Below, piece by piece: positions 5,871 to 13,237 of a stretch of 13,237 nt of DNA. The stretch covers positions 1 to 13,237 of the forward strand of contig CAMLKS010000027.1 in the NCBI GenBank assembly GCA_946480675.1. Direction: 5' to 3'. The stretch is from an uncultured Bacteroidota bacterium (GTDB lineage Bacteria > Bacteroidota > Bacteroidia > Chitinophagales > Chitinophagaceae). The position numbers and the translations under genes were made by a program. The notes below the pieces were generated by a model that did no database searches, had not been told where the DNA came from, and saw only the letters and a list, made by a program, of their open reading frames with translations. Each line of letters opens with the position of its first letter. Position 1 is the stretch's first letter.

Positions 5871-7304
5871 TTACTTCCAACCACCACCTAAGGCATGGTA
5901 TATATTAACCAGCGCATTCATTTGCTGCTTTTTGGTCTCAATCAATTCAAACTTTGATTCCAGCGCATCGCGTTGTGTCATTAGTACCTCCATATAATCG
6001 GCCCGAGCTGATTTAAACAAGTCGTTTGAGATACTGATAGACTGGTTGAGCGCCTGCACTTGTTTTGTGCGCAGATCGTAGCTTTTTTCCAGGTTATTGA
6101 TCTTTGCCAGTTGGTTAGCTACCTCTACATAAGCATTCAGTATGGTGCGCTCATAGTTGTACACACTCTGCACTTGCCTGGCGTTGGCACTATAGTAAGT
6201 GGCTTTTATAGCATTACGGTTTATCAGTGGTGCCATCAGGTCGCCGGCCAAAGAATACAAAATGGACTCAGGAGATTTCAAAAGGTATGAAGGATTGAAA
6301 GCCTGGTATCCTACCGAAGCAGATATACCAATAGAAGGATAGAATCTTGCTTTAGCTACTTTCACATCCAGCTTTGCAGCGGCCAGGTCTTGCTCTGCTT
6401 GTTTAATATCCGGGCGGTTGGCCAGCAATTGTGATGGAATACCCGCATGAATATTTTGTGGTAGCAGGTGCTCAAACTCTTTACTATTCCTGACTATGGG
6501 CTGCGGGAAGCGGCCCAGCAGAAAGTTCAAGCGGTTTTCTGTTTCCGTTATCCTTTGCTGAATATCGTATTGCAGGCTTCTCGTCTTTAATACCTCCGCT
6601 TCAAATTTGCGAACCGCCAGTTCTGTAACGCGGGTAGCGTCCTTTTGTAGCCTCACAATCTGCAGGGCATTGTTCTGAATGTCTATATTCTTCTTTACAA
6701 TGTCCAGTTGATTATCCAGCGCCAGTAGTTCATAATATGAATTAGCCACTTCGGCTACCAGGTTGGTCATAACAAAGTTCTTACCTTCTACACTGGATAG
6801 GTAGCGGGACACGGCGGCCTTCTTAGCATTACGAAGCTTCTTCCAGATGTCTATTTCCCAAGTAGCCTGTGCAGCTATCATATAATCGGGCAATGGTTCG
6901 GGCATTTCTTTGCCGGGCTTTATTTCCGTGTTTGCCTCCATAGCACCTATATTGGTATAGCGTGCTACTTTGTCAAGCCCTGCCCCACCCCGCAGGCCTA
7001 CGAATGGTAAGTATTCCCCTTTCCTGGCTCTTATTTCGTTACGACTTATTTCAATTTCCTGCAGCGTGATATTCAGCTCCTGATTATTGTTTATGGCAGT
7101 ATCTATCAATGCATTCAGATAAGGATCGGTAAAGTAATCCCTCCACCTGATGGTAGCAGTGTTGGTAGTATCCTGCGAGTCGTTATAGCTCGCTGGTACA
7201 TTTTTATTTTCTGTTCGCCTTGCCAGTCCCGGTGTTTTGCAGGCCGTGTAGGTAAGCAACAGGAATGCGATACCGATACATTTATATGCGGTGCTTTTAA
7301 GCAT
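5871..7304 (-). CDS. RND efflux outer-membrane factor (OprM/NodT family)
   Basis: This 477-residue TolC/OprM-family lipoprotein would form the outer-membrane channel and periplasmic tunnel of the efflux pump encoded upstream. A signal sequence ends in a lipobox-like YTAC with Cys22. The WEIDIWKKLRN stretch (about 149-159) and the ANRPDIKQAEQDLAAAK region (about 295-311) mark the two repeats of the family; long helical stretches between them form the tunnel. It ends with YHALGGGW, a usual C-terminal motif. ATG 7304 is preferred; the frame could start at TTG 7322, which would overlap the pump gene by 26 nt instead of 8 nt. The 8-nt overlap with the pump stop suggests translational coupling. It is the last gene of the operon and is followed by a strong terminator. 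The assignment to the family is firm; the exported substrate is unknown. Confidence 0.93.
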   Translation of the reverse strand: MLKSTAYKCIGIAFLLLTYTACKTPGLARRTENKNVPASYNDSQDTTNTATIRWRDYFTDPYLNALIDTAINNNQELNITLQEIEISRNEIRARKGEYLPFVGLRGGAGLDKVARYTNIGAMEANTEIKPGKEMPEPLPDYMIAAQATWEIDIWKKLRNAKKAAVSRYLSSVEGKNFVMTNLVAEVANSYYELLALDNQLDIVKKNIDIQNNALQIVRLQKDATRVTELAVRKFEAEVLKTRSLQYDIQQRITETENRLNFLLGRFPQPIVRNSKEFEHLLPQNIHAGIPSQLLANRPDIKQAEQDLAAAKLDVKVAKARFYPSIGISASVGYQAFNPSYLLKSPESILYSLAGDLMAPLINRNAIKATYYSANARQVQSVYNYERTILNAYVEVANQLAKINNLEKSYDLRTKQVQALNQSISISNDLFKSARADYMEVLMTQRDALESKFELIETKKQQMNALVNIYHALGGGWK

Positions 7305-10300
7305 TGTCGTTATTTTTTTCAATTAATGAATCGTCCTCTTCCATTGGGTTTTGCTTTGCCGATTTTTTGAAGAAACCTAGCTTTTTCTTTTTGCGTTTGT
7401 TGCTTGTAAAGTCTTCCGTCAGCGGGTTCTCATCTTCATCGCGTATCAATTGGCGACCATCGGCCCAGGTAGCAAATATGTAGTATAAGCCCGGAACGAT
7501 GATAACACCGAAGATGGTACCGAACAGCATACCGCCCAATGCAGAAGAACCAATGGTACGGTTGCCGATAGCACCGGGGCCGTGGGCAAATACCAGAGGT
7601 ATCAAACCGGCGATAAATGCAAAGGAGGTCATGAGGATGGGACGGAAACGCACTTTGGCACCCTCTATCGCAGCATCCAGTACTGTAGCGCCTTGCAAGT
7701 GTTTCTGCGCGGCAAACTCTACTATCAGTACCGCATTCTTACCCAGCAAGCCCACAAGCATTACGAGGCCCACCTGCGCGTAGATATCATTCGCTAGTCC
7801 CATGGACTTAATGAGCAGGAAAGCACCGAACACACCCGCGGGTAAGGAGCAGATAACCGATAATGGCAGTATAAAACTTTCGTATTGCGCTGCCAATACC
7901 AGGTACACAAACCCCAGTACGATAAGGAAGATGTAAAGCGCTTCGTTACCACGCCCAACTTCATCTTTCGAAAGTCCTTCCCAATCTATATCATAGCCAC
8001 GTGGCAATGTTTTTGCTACTTCCTCTATTGCCTTGATGGCTTCACCGCTACTATAGCCGGGTGCAGGCTCGCCCCTGATGGCCGAAGATGTATACATGTT
8101 ATATCTTGTTATCTCGTTGAGGCCATGCGATTTCTTTATTTTCATAAATGCGGAATAAGGCACCATTTCATCGCGGTCATTTTTCACATATAACTTCAGG
8201 ATATCTTCAGGCAGCCTTCGGTATTCTGGGGATGCCTGTACATATACCTTGAAGAAGTTGCCAAACCTGATAAAGCCTTGTTCGTAGGTACTACCTATCA
8301 TGATAGAAAGGTTATCCATAGCCTTACCGATAGATACGCCCTTCTGCATAGCAGCCTGGTTATCTATTTCAAGATCGTACTGCGGATAGTTTGCGCTGAA
8401 GAAAGTGAAAAGACCTGTTAGTTCTCTACGCTTATGCAGTGCAGCCATAAATTCATCATTCACTTTTTCAAGGTCGCGATAGTCATCACTATTGGTCTTA
8501 TCCAGCAAACGTAGCGCGAAGCCACCTGCTGCACCATAACCGGGTACCGCCGGTGGGCCAAAGAACTCGATAGTAGCACCGGGTATCTCCTTCGATTTCT
8601 CTTCCAGTTCGTGGATGATTTCATTTACCGTATGCTTACGTTTCGACCAGTCTTTCAGGTTTATCAAGCAAGTACCGGCGTTGGAGCCACGACCTTCTGT
8701 TAATACCTCGTAGCCCGCCAGTGCAGATACTGACTGGATGCCTTCTACATGTTCTGCTATTTCCTGCAGTTCACGCGAAATAGCGTTTGTCCTTTCCAGC
8801 GTAGACCCCGGAGGTGTTTGAATAATAGCGTATATCATACCCTGATCTTCATTGGGAATAAAACCAGAAGGCAGGCCGTGAGATATACCTAGAATACCTA
8901 AACCAAAAACGACAAGAATGCCAAAGGTTATGACGCGCCTGTTCACTATCAATGTAAGCAGACTTACATATTTACCTGTCAGCTTATCGAACAAACGGTT
9001 GAAGCCATCGAGAAACCTGTTCATGGGTGATTTCTTCCTGGGCTTGCCATGATTGTTTTTCAATATCATAGCACATAGTACCGGGGTAAGGGTAAGTGCC
9101 ACAATACCCGAAAGCACGATGGAACAGGCCATAGTAATGGAGAACTGCCTATAAAAAATACCTACCGGGCCCGACATGAAGGCCACGGGGACGAATACCG
9201 CCGTCATCAATAAGGTGATAGCTATAACCGCACCGCTTATCTCCCGCAGTACTTTCTTCACCGCTTTATATGGAGATAAATGCTCTTCTTCCATCTTGGC
9301 ATGCACGGCTTCTACCACTACTATCGCATCATCTACTACGATACCGATGGCCAGTACCAGTGCAAAGAGTGTGATAAGGTTGATGTTCAGCCCGAATAGC
9401 TGCATGAAAAAGAACGCACCTATCAGTGATACGGGTACGGCCAGCGTGGGGATAAGCGTAGAACGCCAATCGCCTAGGAACAGGAACACCACGATGGCTA
9501 CTAATATGAAAGCTTCACCCAGCGTATGTACCACTTTTTCAATAGAGGCATCGAGGAAGCTGGAAACGTCGTAGCTAATTTCATAATCCATACCGGGAGG
9601 AAAGGATGTGGCTTTTATCTCATCCAGTTTCGCTTTGATGTTCTTGATAACCTCGTTGGCATTACTGCCATAGGTTTGCTTCAGCACGATTGCTGCAGAT
9701 GGATGGCCGTTCAGATTAGAATAGATATCGTAAAACTCGCTACCCAGCTCTATATCCGCAACATCTTTAAGATGAAGTATCTCACCATTTGGATTGGCGC
9801 GCACAATAACGTTTGCATACTGTTCCGGTTGATTGTATCTGCCTTGGTAGGTAAGCACATACTCTAATGCCTCAGAGCGCTTGCCATCACTACGCCCTAT
9901 CCTGCCGGGAGAACCTATTACGCTCTGGTTGGCCAGCGCTTCCATCACCTCTTCGGTAGAGATATTGTAGGCACGCATACGGTCGGGCTTCAGCCATACA
10001 CGCATAGCATATTGGCGGCTACCCAATATCTGTGCGCTACCTACACCGGTTACACGGCTCAGTTCGCGCAGGATGTTTACATTGGCAAAGTTGTAAAGGA
10101 AGTTTTCGTTTGCCTTAGGGTCTTTACTATATACGTTCACATACATCAGCATGTTTGGCTGCAGTATGTTTACAATGATACCCTCACGCTGCACCAGTAC
10201 GGGTAGCCTGTTGGTTACCTGTTCTATACGGTTCTTTACGTTCACTACCGCCTGGTTGGGGTCGGTACCCAAGTCGAAAACCACTTGTATATTGGCCTCG

Positions 10301-10557
10301 CCCGCACTTACGGCATCAGATGTCATGTACTTCATACCCGGTACGCCGTTCACGGCTTTTTCCATAGGTATGAGCACCGATTTTACCAATACATCGGCGC
10401 TGGCGCCGGGATAAGCCACACTCACTATTACCCTTGGCGGGGCAATGGAGGGGAACTGCGATGTAGGCAGCGTATTGATGGCCAGTACGCCCATGAAGAT
10501 AATGACAAGGGATATCACTATCGCAAGGACCGGCCTCTTGATAAATATGTTGAACAT
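7297..10557 (-). CDS. RND multidrug efflux pump, HAE1 (AcrB/MexB-like)
   Basis: This 1086-residue inner-membrane proton/drug antiporter is the engine of the tripartite system. It starts MFNIFIKRPVLA, the usual first span, and has the two large periplasmic domains (about 30-335 and 560-870). The proton-relay residues are intact: D409 and D410 in GIVVDDAIVVVEAV, and K940 in GLLGKNAVLIVEF, the same number as K940 of E. coli AcrB. Conserved blocks FMSGPVGIFYRQF (459-471) and FRPILMTSFAFIAG (971-984) support the HAE1 subgroup (hydrophobic or amphiphilic compounds), as opposed to the metal-exporting CzcA type. After the last span it has about 55 extra cytoplasmic residues: a basic run (KRKKKK, 1054-1059), then an acidic end (MEEDD). 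The gene is 30 nt after the adaptor stop and overlaps the outer-membrane factor start. No frameshift or missing segment was seen. Confidence 0.97.
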   Translation of the reverse strand: MFNIFIKRPVLAIVISLVIIFMGVLAINTLPTSQFPSIAPPRVIVSVAYPGASADVLVKSVLIPMEKAVNGVPGMKYMTSDAVSAGEANIQVVFDLGTDPNQAVVNVKNRIEQVTNRLPVLVQREGIIVNILQPNMLMYVNVYSKDPKANENFLYNFANVNILRELSRVTGVGSAQILGSRQYAMRVWLKPDRMRAYNISTEEVMEALANQSVIGSPGRIGRSDGKRSEALEYVLTYQGRYNQPEQYANVIVRANPNGEILHLKDVADIELGSEFYDIYSNLNGHPSAAIVLKQTYGSNANEVIKNIKAKLDEIKATSFPPGMDYEISYDVSSFLDASIEKVVHTLGEAFILVAIVVFLFLGDWRSTLIPTLAVPVSLIGAFFFMQLFGLNINLITLFALVLAIGIVVDDAIVVVEAVHAKMEEEHLSPYKAVKKVLREISGAVIAITLLMTAVFVPVAFMSGPVGIFYRQFSITMACSIVLSGIVALTLTPVLCAMILKNNHGKPRKKSPMNRFLDGFNRLFDKLTGKYVSLLTLIVNRRVITFGILVVFGLGILGISHGLPSGFIPNEDQGMIYAIIQTPPGSTLERTNAISRELQEIAEHVEGIQSVSALAGYEVLTEGRGSNAGTCLINLKDWSKRKHTVNEIIHELEEKSKEIPGATIEFFGPPAVPGYGAAGGFALRLLDKTNSDDYRDLEKVNDEFMAALHKRRELTGLFTFFSANYPQYDLEIDNQAAMQKGVSIGKAMDNLSIMIGSTYEQGFIRFGNFFKVYVQASPEYRRLPEDILKLYVKNDRDEMVPYSAFMKIKKSHGLNEITRYNMYTSSAIRGEPAPGYSSGEAIKAIEEVAKTLPRGYDIDWEGLSKDEVGRGNEALYIFLIVLGFVYLVLAAQYESFILPLSVICSLPAGVFGAFLLIKSMGLANDIYAQVGLVMLVGLLGKNAVLIVEFAAQKHLQGATVLDAAIEGAKVRFRPILMTSFAFIAGLIPLVFAHGPGAIGNRTIGSSALGGMLFGTIFGVIIVPGLYYIFATWADGRQLIRDEDENPLTEDFTSNKRKKKKLGFFKKSAKQNPMEEDDSLIEKNNDNA

Positions 10558-10587
10558 TGTGTTTCTTTCAGTTATTGAATACTAGAT

Positions 10588-11670
10588 TTATTCAGATGGA
10601 AGTTTCAAATGCGCTATTACAGATTTAGGCTCCTCATATTTGAAAGATATCTTGTCATTGTTCTGCACCTTGCGCAGGCCTTCCAATAATATCTTATCAT
10701 TCTCGGCAAGGCCTTCTGTTATCACATACAGGTCGGGCATTTCAGCACCTATGGTAATGGCTCTTAGCTGTACTACGTTATTCTTATCCACTACGTACAC
10801 ATACTTTTTATCCATTATCTCCATGGTTGCCTTCTGAGGTATAATAAGAGCATGGTTGAATGGCTCCTTTACAAGGATATTACCCGTTTCGCCATGCCTG
10901 AGTAAGCCCTTTGGATTGGGGAATGTGGCCCTGAAAGCGATATTACCTGTTTCATTATTGAAATCGGCTTCGATGGTTTCAACTATGCCAGGATATTCAA
11001 ATTGCTGGTTGTTAGCCATCTTCAGGTGCACTTTCATAAGGCTATCGTTCTTTGCATTTGCCTTGAAGTTGAGGTATTCAGCTTCCGGTACATTGAAATA
11101 CACCCATAGGTGCCGGTTGTCGGAAAGTGTAGTGAGTAGTTGGCCTTCATCTATCAGGCTGCCCAGTCTTGCCTGGAAGCGATCGATGATACCATCGAAA
11201 GGCGCGCGTATCTCTGTGAATTGGAGGTGTACTTTAGATAGTGCCAATTCTGCTTTTGCTTTATCCAATTTGGCCTTTGCCATCGCCAGTTCGTTGGGCG
11301 ATACTACGTTGCTATCGGCAAGGCGTTTGGTATTCTGGTATTCTATTTCTGCAAAATGAACTTCAGCCTGCGCTTTTTGCATTTCGGCCTGGTACAGGTT
11401 GGGCATTATCTGAAATAAGAGCTGGCCTTGTTTCACAAACTGGCCTTCATCTACATATATCTTTTGCAGGTAACCCCTTTCCTGCGCCCTCAGTTCTATA
11501 TGACTGATGGAATGTATCTGGCACACATATTCCTGTGTAATAGAGGTATCCATCCTAACAGGACTGGTAACAATGAACTTGGTTTCAGGTTCTTTTTCTT
11601 CGTTGTGAGATTGGCAGCTTGTGTATAAGAATACAGCACACAAACCCATGAGCATGAGATTTCTCTTCAT
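10588..11670 (-). CDS. RND efflux periplasmic adaptor lipoprotein (AcrA/MexA-like)
   Basis: This 360-residue membrane-fusion protein links the pump to the outer-membrane factor. The preferred start, ATG 11670, gives a lipoprotein signal with lipobox YTSC and Cys19, so it should be anchored in the inner membrane. The lipoyl (barrel-sandwich) halves are at about 59-88 (RAQERGYLQKIYVDEGQFVK) and 151-185 (RAPFDGIIDR, LGSLIDEGQLL), with the coiled-coil hairpin between them (about 92-150). The beta-barrel follows (HLWVYFNVPEAE, 187-198), and the LIIPQKAT segment near 275-282 and the GLRKVQNNDKI end are usual for the family. The frame is open further upstream to 11790, but that extension is cysteine-rich, lacks a signal peptide and encodes the dyad-rich leader, so it is rejected. 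It is the first gene of the three-gene efflux operon. No regulator gene lies next to it. Confidence 0.94.
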   Translation of the reverse strand: MKRNLMLMGLCAVFLYTSCQSHNEEKEPETKFIVTSPVRMDTSITQEYVCQIHSISHIELRAQERGYLQKIYVDEGQFVKQGQLLFQIMPNLYQAEMQKAQAEVHFAEIEYQNTKRLADSNVVSPNELAMAKAKLDKAKAELALSKVHLQFTEIRAPFDGIIDRFQARLGSLIDEGQLLTTLSDNRHLWVYFNVPEAEYLNFKANAKNDSLMKVHLKMANNQQFEYPGIVETIEADFNNETGNIAFRATFPNPKGLLRHGETGNILVKEPFNHALIIPQKATMEIMDKKYVYVVDKNNVVQLRAITIGAEMPDLYVITEGLAENDKILLEGLRKVQNNDKISFKYEEPKSVIAHLKLPSE

Positions 11671-11676
11671 ATTATT

Positions 11677-11689
11677 TGCTTTTAAAGCA
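11677..11689. promoter_or_regulatory. 13-nt palindrome just upstream of the adaptor start
   Basis: TGCTTT and AAAGCA form exact arms around a central T, only 7-19 nt before the adaptor ATG. It could be an operator or a small leader hairpin affecting translation. Chance occurrence cannot be excluded. Confidence 0.3.
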
Positions 11690-11765
11690 GATGATTTACT
11701 TGATGTTTTTAAGAGGAGGTGCGTTGGAACGCGAGGAACACATGGCTTAACAGCATGCATCGATG

Positions 11766-11781
11766 ACATGCACAAGCATGT
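11766..11781. promoter_or_regulatory. ACATGC-GCATGT dyad in the efflux operon leader
   Basis: ACATGC and GCATGT are inverted around 4 nt. A further GCATGCAT lies just beside it (11753-11760) and a GCGTT-GG-AACGC dyad at 11721-11732. The cluster sits where operators of an efflux operon would be expected, but no recognisable promoter could be placed here. Confidence 0.35.
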
Positions 11782-11787
11782 ATGGTA

Positions 11788-11817
11788 CAAAATAACAGGT
11801 AGCTAAGTGCCTGTTAT
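11788..11817 (-). terminator. Terminator-like hairpin after the small secreted protein gene
   Basis: ATAACAGG (11792-11799) and CCTGTTAT (11810-11817) pair perfectly around a 10-nt loop, and the minus strand continues TTTTGTACC. It lies 9 nt beyond the stop of the upstream gene. The stem is only 8 bp with moderate GC and the T-run is short, so it may be a partial terminator that lets some transcription into the efflux operon. Confidence 0.5.
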
Positions 11818-11825
11818 ACACTAAA

Positions 11826-12242
11826 TCAAATACGGATAACGCAGAGTAACAAATACCTACCTGCCGAAATGCATAATTGCTTACTGTGGAATAAGCTACT
11901 TTGGATACTTTGGGAAAGATGCCAGCTTGCGTGGCTATAGAAGAGATTGAAAAAGTAATTTAAAGATGCAGGAAGCTTTTTAGCGGGTGCGAAATTGTTC
12001 TCATCATTTTCGTCCTCACTATTGGTAACTTCCAGTACATCTATCGCTGTTTCAGCTTCAGGTATAGAAGAATGATAATGTATCTCCGGAATGTGCTGTA
12101 CAAAACTGCTGCCACCATCGGAGCTCTCCAGTAGCCTTACCGGGGAGTTGAATATATACTCCTGGTGGGTATAGGTATAAAGATTACCATATCCGCTAAG
12201 CAGAAAGCACAGGGTCAGGAAAAATCTTATGAACAGTTTCAT
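11826..12242 (-). CDS. Small exported protein of unknown function
   Basis: This 138-residue protein is not recognised. Its start at ATG 12242 gives a signal peptide (MKLFIRFFLTLCFLLSGYG); the frame could begin at TTG 12254, which would put MSPG before it and blunt the signal. The mature part has a histidine-containing segment (HIPEIHYHSS, 50-59), an acidic linker (about 63-83, with SEDENDENN), then an aromatic region LNYFFNLFYSHASWHL (94-109) and a hydrophobic end, YLLLCVIRI. There are two cysteines in total, at 12 in the signal and at 124. It lies directly upstream of the efflux operon on the same strand, 155 nt away, with a weak terminator-like hairpin between, so it may share induction with the pump. 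Expression as a real protein is supported by the good signal peptide and the full promoter match upstream. Confidence 0.6.
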   Translation of the reverse strand: MKLFIRFFLTLCFLLSGYGNLYTYTHQEYIFNSPVRLLESSDGGSSFVQHIPEIHYHSSIPEAETAIDVLEVTNSEDENDENNFAPAKKLPASLNYFFNLFYSHASWHLSQSIQSSLFHSKQLCISAGRYLLLCVIRI

Positions 12243-12251
12243 TCCGGGGCT

Positions 12252-12283
12252 CAAAATTATATAAAGAACACGAAGGAAACCAA
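12252..12283 (-). promoter_or_regulatory. Bacteroidota-type promoter for the small exported protein
   Basis: On the minus strand a TTG (12283-12281) is followed after 21 nt by TAATTTTG (12259-12252), a full match to the TTG / TAnnTTTG pattern and spacing. The predicted transcription start would be only a few nucleotides before ATG 12242, so the leader would be very short. This also argues against the upstream TTG start at 12254. Confidence 0.5.
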
Positions 12284-12351
12284 TATGAAAAATGTTAAAT
12301 ATTGAGAATGTGCGAAATAAGCGGGTTTACTAAAAAAAAATTCTTACCTGT

Positions 12352-13221
12352 TTATACCGCTTTCAGCATCCAGGTAGCCTGTATCTTAGGTGGTGGTTCT
12401 TTGCTGTTGCGTACCTGTTCAGGCATTACTTTTAACAGGTGGGGCATCACACTAAGCCCCGCATAGTTTATCGTAGCTTCTTTTACCAATTCAAAACCTT
12501 GTTCTTTAAAGAAAGCTTCTGCAGCCGGATAGCTATCAAATTTATTTTCTTCAATATTATGCTGCTGGAAGAAGGTGGCTTCGCTTTTACTTTGGGGCAG
12601 TTCTGCCGTCATTTCAGCAGAGCGTTTTACATATATATCTGCCGTTATCCAATATCCACCATGTTTTTTTAATGTACTGTGTATGCTTTTGCAGAGCTGC
12701 TTTTTCTCATCTATGTTCAGGTACATCAGCAAGCCTTCATTTACAATGGCTAAGGGATTTGCATTGAACCTACTTGCTGTGTTTTCAAAAGCTGTAGCAT
12801 CCATGGCGTTCAATGGCAATAGTTCAAATTTACCTCTGGCTTCGGTTGCCAGTTGCAGGTGGTTTATCATATCCTGCTTGGTAGCTATTACTTCAGGCAG
12901 GTCGGTATCTATATAATGAATGGTGTCATCCTTGATGCACAGGTCTAAGCCACGCAATGAATAACCCGAAGACAGTTCCAGTATGTTTTTACAGTCTGTT
13001 TGCTTCAGCAATTGGTCGATGCTCCAGTAACGGGCTTCAAAATGCATAACCCGTATCCAAAACCAGAAATCCTGCTCATCGAAGCTAAGGCCGAAAACTT
13101 CGTTGCCTTGCATCAATGCTGCCGTTTCCTTTGCATATGGGATATCGGTATACCCCTTCATCAGCAATAATGACTTTGCGGAGGGGCTAATGCTGCTGTA
13201 ATCTTTTTGTGATGGTGCCAT
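12352..13221 (-). CDS. SAM-dependent methyltransferase, LCM/TcmP family
   Basis: This 289-residue class I methyltransferase belongs to the leucine carboxyl methyltransferase-like family (PF04072; TcmP/PPM1 group), whose bacterial members mostly methylate carboxyl or hydroxyl groups of small molecules. The SAM-binding motif I is NILELSSGYSLRG (79-91), with E82 and G86. The acidic loop after strand 2 is YIDTDLPEVI (103-112) with the LP pair that marks this family, and EGLLMYL (162-168) is its other hallmark. There is no signal peptide, so it is cytoplasmic. The substrate is unknown, and no polyketide or peptide synthase gene is in the window. It lies on the same strand as the small exported protein, which has its own promoter 100 nt downstream. 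A T9 tract follows its stop on the minus strand without a good hairpin. Its own promoter lies at or beyond the right edge. Confidence 0.88.
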   Translation of the reverse strand: MAPSQKDYSSISPSAKSLLLMKGYTDIPYAKETAALMQGNEVFGLSFDEQDFWFWIRVMHFEARYWSIDQLLKQTDCKNILELSSGYSLRGLDLCIKDDTIHYIDTDLPEVIATKQDMINHLQLATEARGKFELLPLNAMDATAFENTASRFNANPLAIVNEGLLMYLNIDEKKQLCKSIHSTLKKHGGYWITADIYVKRSAEMTAELPQSKSEATFFQQHNIEENKFDSYPAAEAFFKEQGFELVKEATINYAGLSVMPHLLKVMPEQVRNSKEPPPKIQATWMLKAV

Positions 13222-13237
13222 GCTATTTCAAAGCATA

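Noticed and set aside
9176..9574. Plus-strand open frame of 132 codons, with other plus-strand frames between 7499 and 10578
   Set aside because: They are antisense to the pump gene, have low-complexity composition and no recognisable domains; they are by-products of its codon use.
10856..11359. Plus-strand open frame of 167 codons
   Set aside because: It is antisense to the adaptor gene, whose family motifs are unmistakable.
11671..11790. N-terminal extension of the adaptor gene (start at 11790)
   Set aside because: The extension would place 40 cysteine- and serine-rich residues before a perfect lipoprotein signal peptide and would run through the dyad-rich leader. The ATG at 11670 is far better.
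12319..12362. AAGCGG / CCGCTT inverted pair with an A9 tract between
   Set aside because: The arms are only 6 bp with a 32-nt spacer, and the T-run lies inside the loop on the minus strand, so it is not a convincing terminator for the methyltransferase gene.
1..13237. CRISPR array, tRNA, rRNA, insertion sequence or prophage genes
   Set aside because: No regularly spaced repeats, cloverleaf-like gene, transposase or integrase motif was seen on either strand.

Overview
The window looks like ordinary chromosomal DNA from a member of the Bacteroidota, most likely a Chitinophagia-type organism. The reasons are moderate-to-low GC, the lack of Shine-Dalgarno sequences before most starts, promoter elements of the Bacteroidota type (TTG about 21 nt before TAnnTTTG), and the gene set itself: a stand-alone DUF4268 protein, a long PhnA-like protein, a MrgA-like Dps and an efflux operon with a lipoprotein adaptor. 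The taxon is inferred from style, not from a marker gene. No rRNA, tRNA, CRISPR array, insertion sequence, integrase or phage gene was seen.

Left part (1-2430, plus strand): the last codons of an unknown gene, then a multi-pass membrane protein that resembles GT-C glycosyltransferases, then a secreted alpha/beta-hydrolase esterase. The three genes are tightly spaced and may be one transcript. A perfect 13-bp inverted repeat sits exactly over the start of the esterase.

Middle part (2434-5745): exonuclease III and a stand-alone DUF4268 protein on the minus strand, a divergently transcribed PhnA-domain zinc-ribbon protein on the plus strand, a strong bidirectional terminator, then a minus-strand pair made of dps (iron-oxidising, DNA-protecting ferritin-like protein) and a beta-hydroxyacid-dehydrogenase-family reductase. 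Exonuclease III and Dps both suit a DNA-protection or oxidative-stress role, although nothing proves that they are coregulated.

Right part (5823-12242, minus strand): a complete tripartite RND efflux system in the order adaptor lipoprotein, HAE1-type pump, TolC/OprM-like outer-membrane factor, ended by a clear terminator. Together these would span inner membrane, periplasm and outer membrane and export hydrophobic or amphiphilic compounds. Upstream of it lie a dyad-rich 155-bp leader and a small secreted protein of unknown function, separated by a terminator-like hairpin. The window closes with a SAM-dependent methyltransferase of the LCM/TcmP type.

I found no convincing new multi-gene system. 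The points most worth a second look are the perfect inverted repeat over the esterase start, the dyad-rich efflux leader, the unassigned small exported protein beside the efflux operon, and the unassigned GT-C-like membrane protein. Starts were moved inward from the longest open frame for six genes (esterase, exonuclease III, PhnA-like, outer-membrane factor, adaptor and small secreted protein), as explained in each entry.
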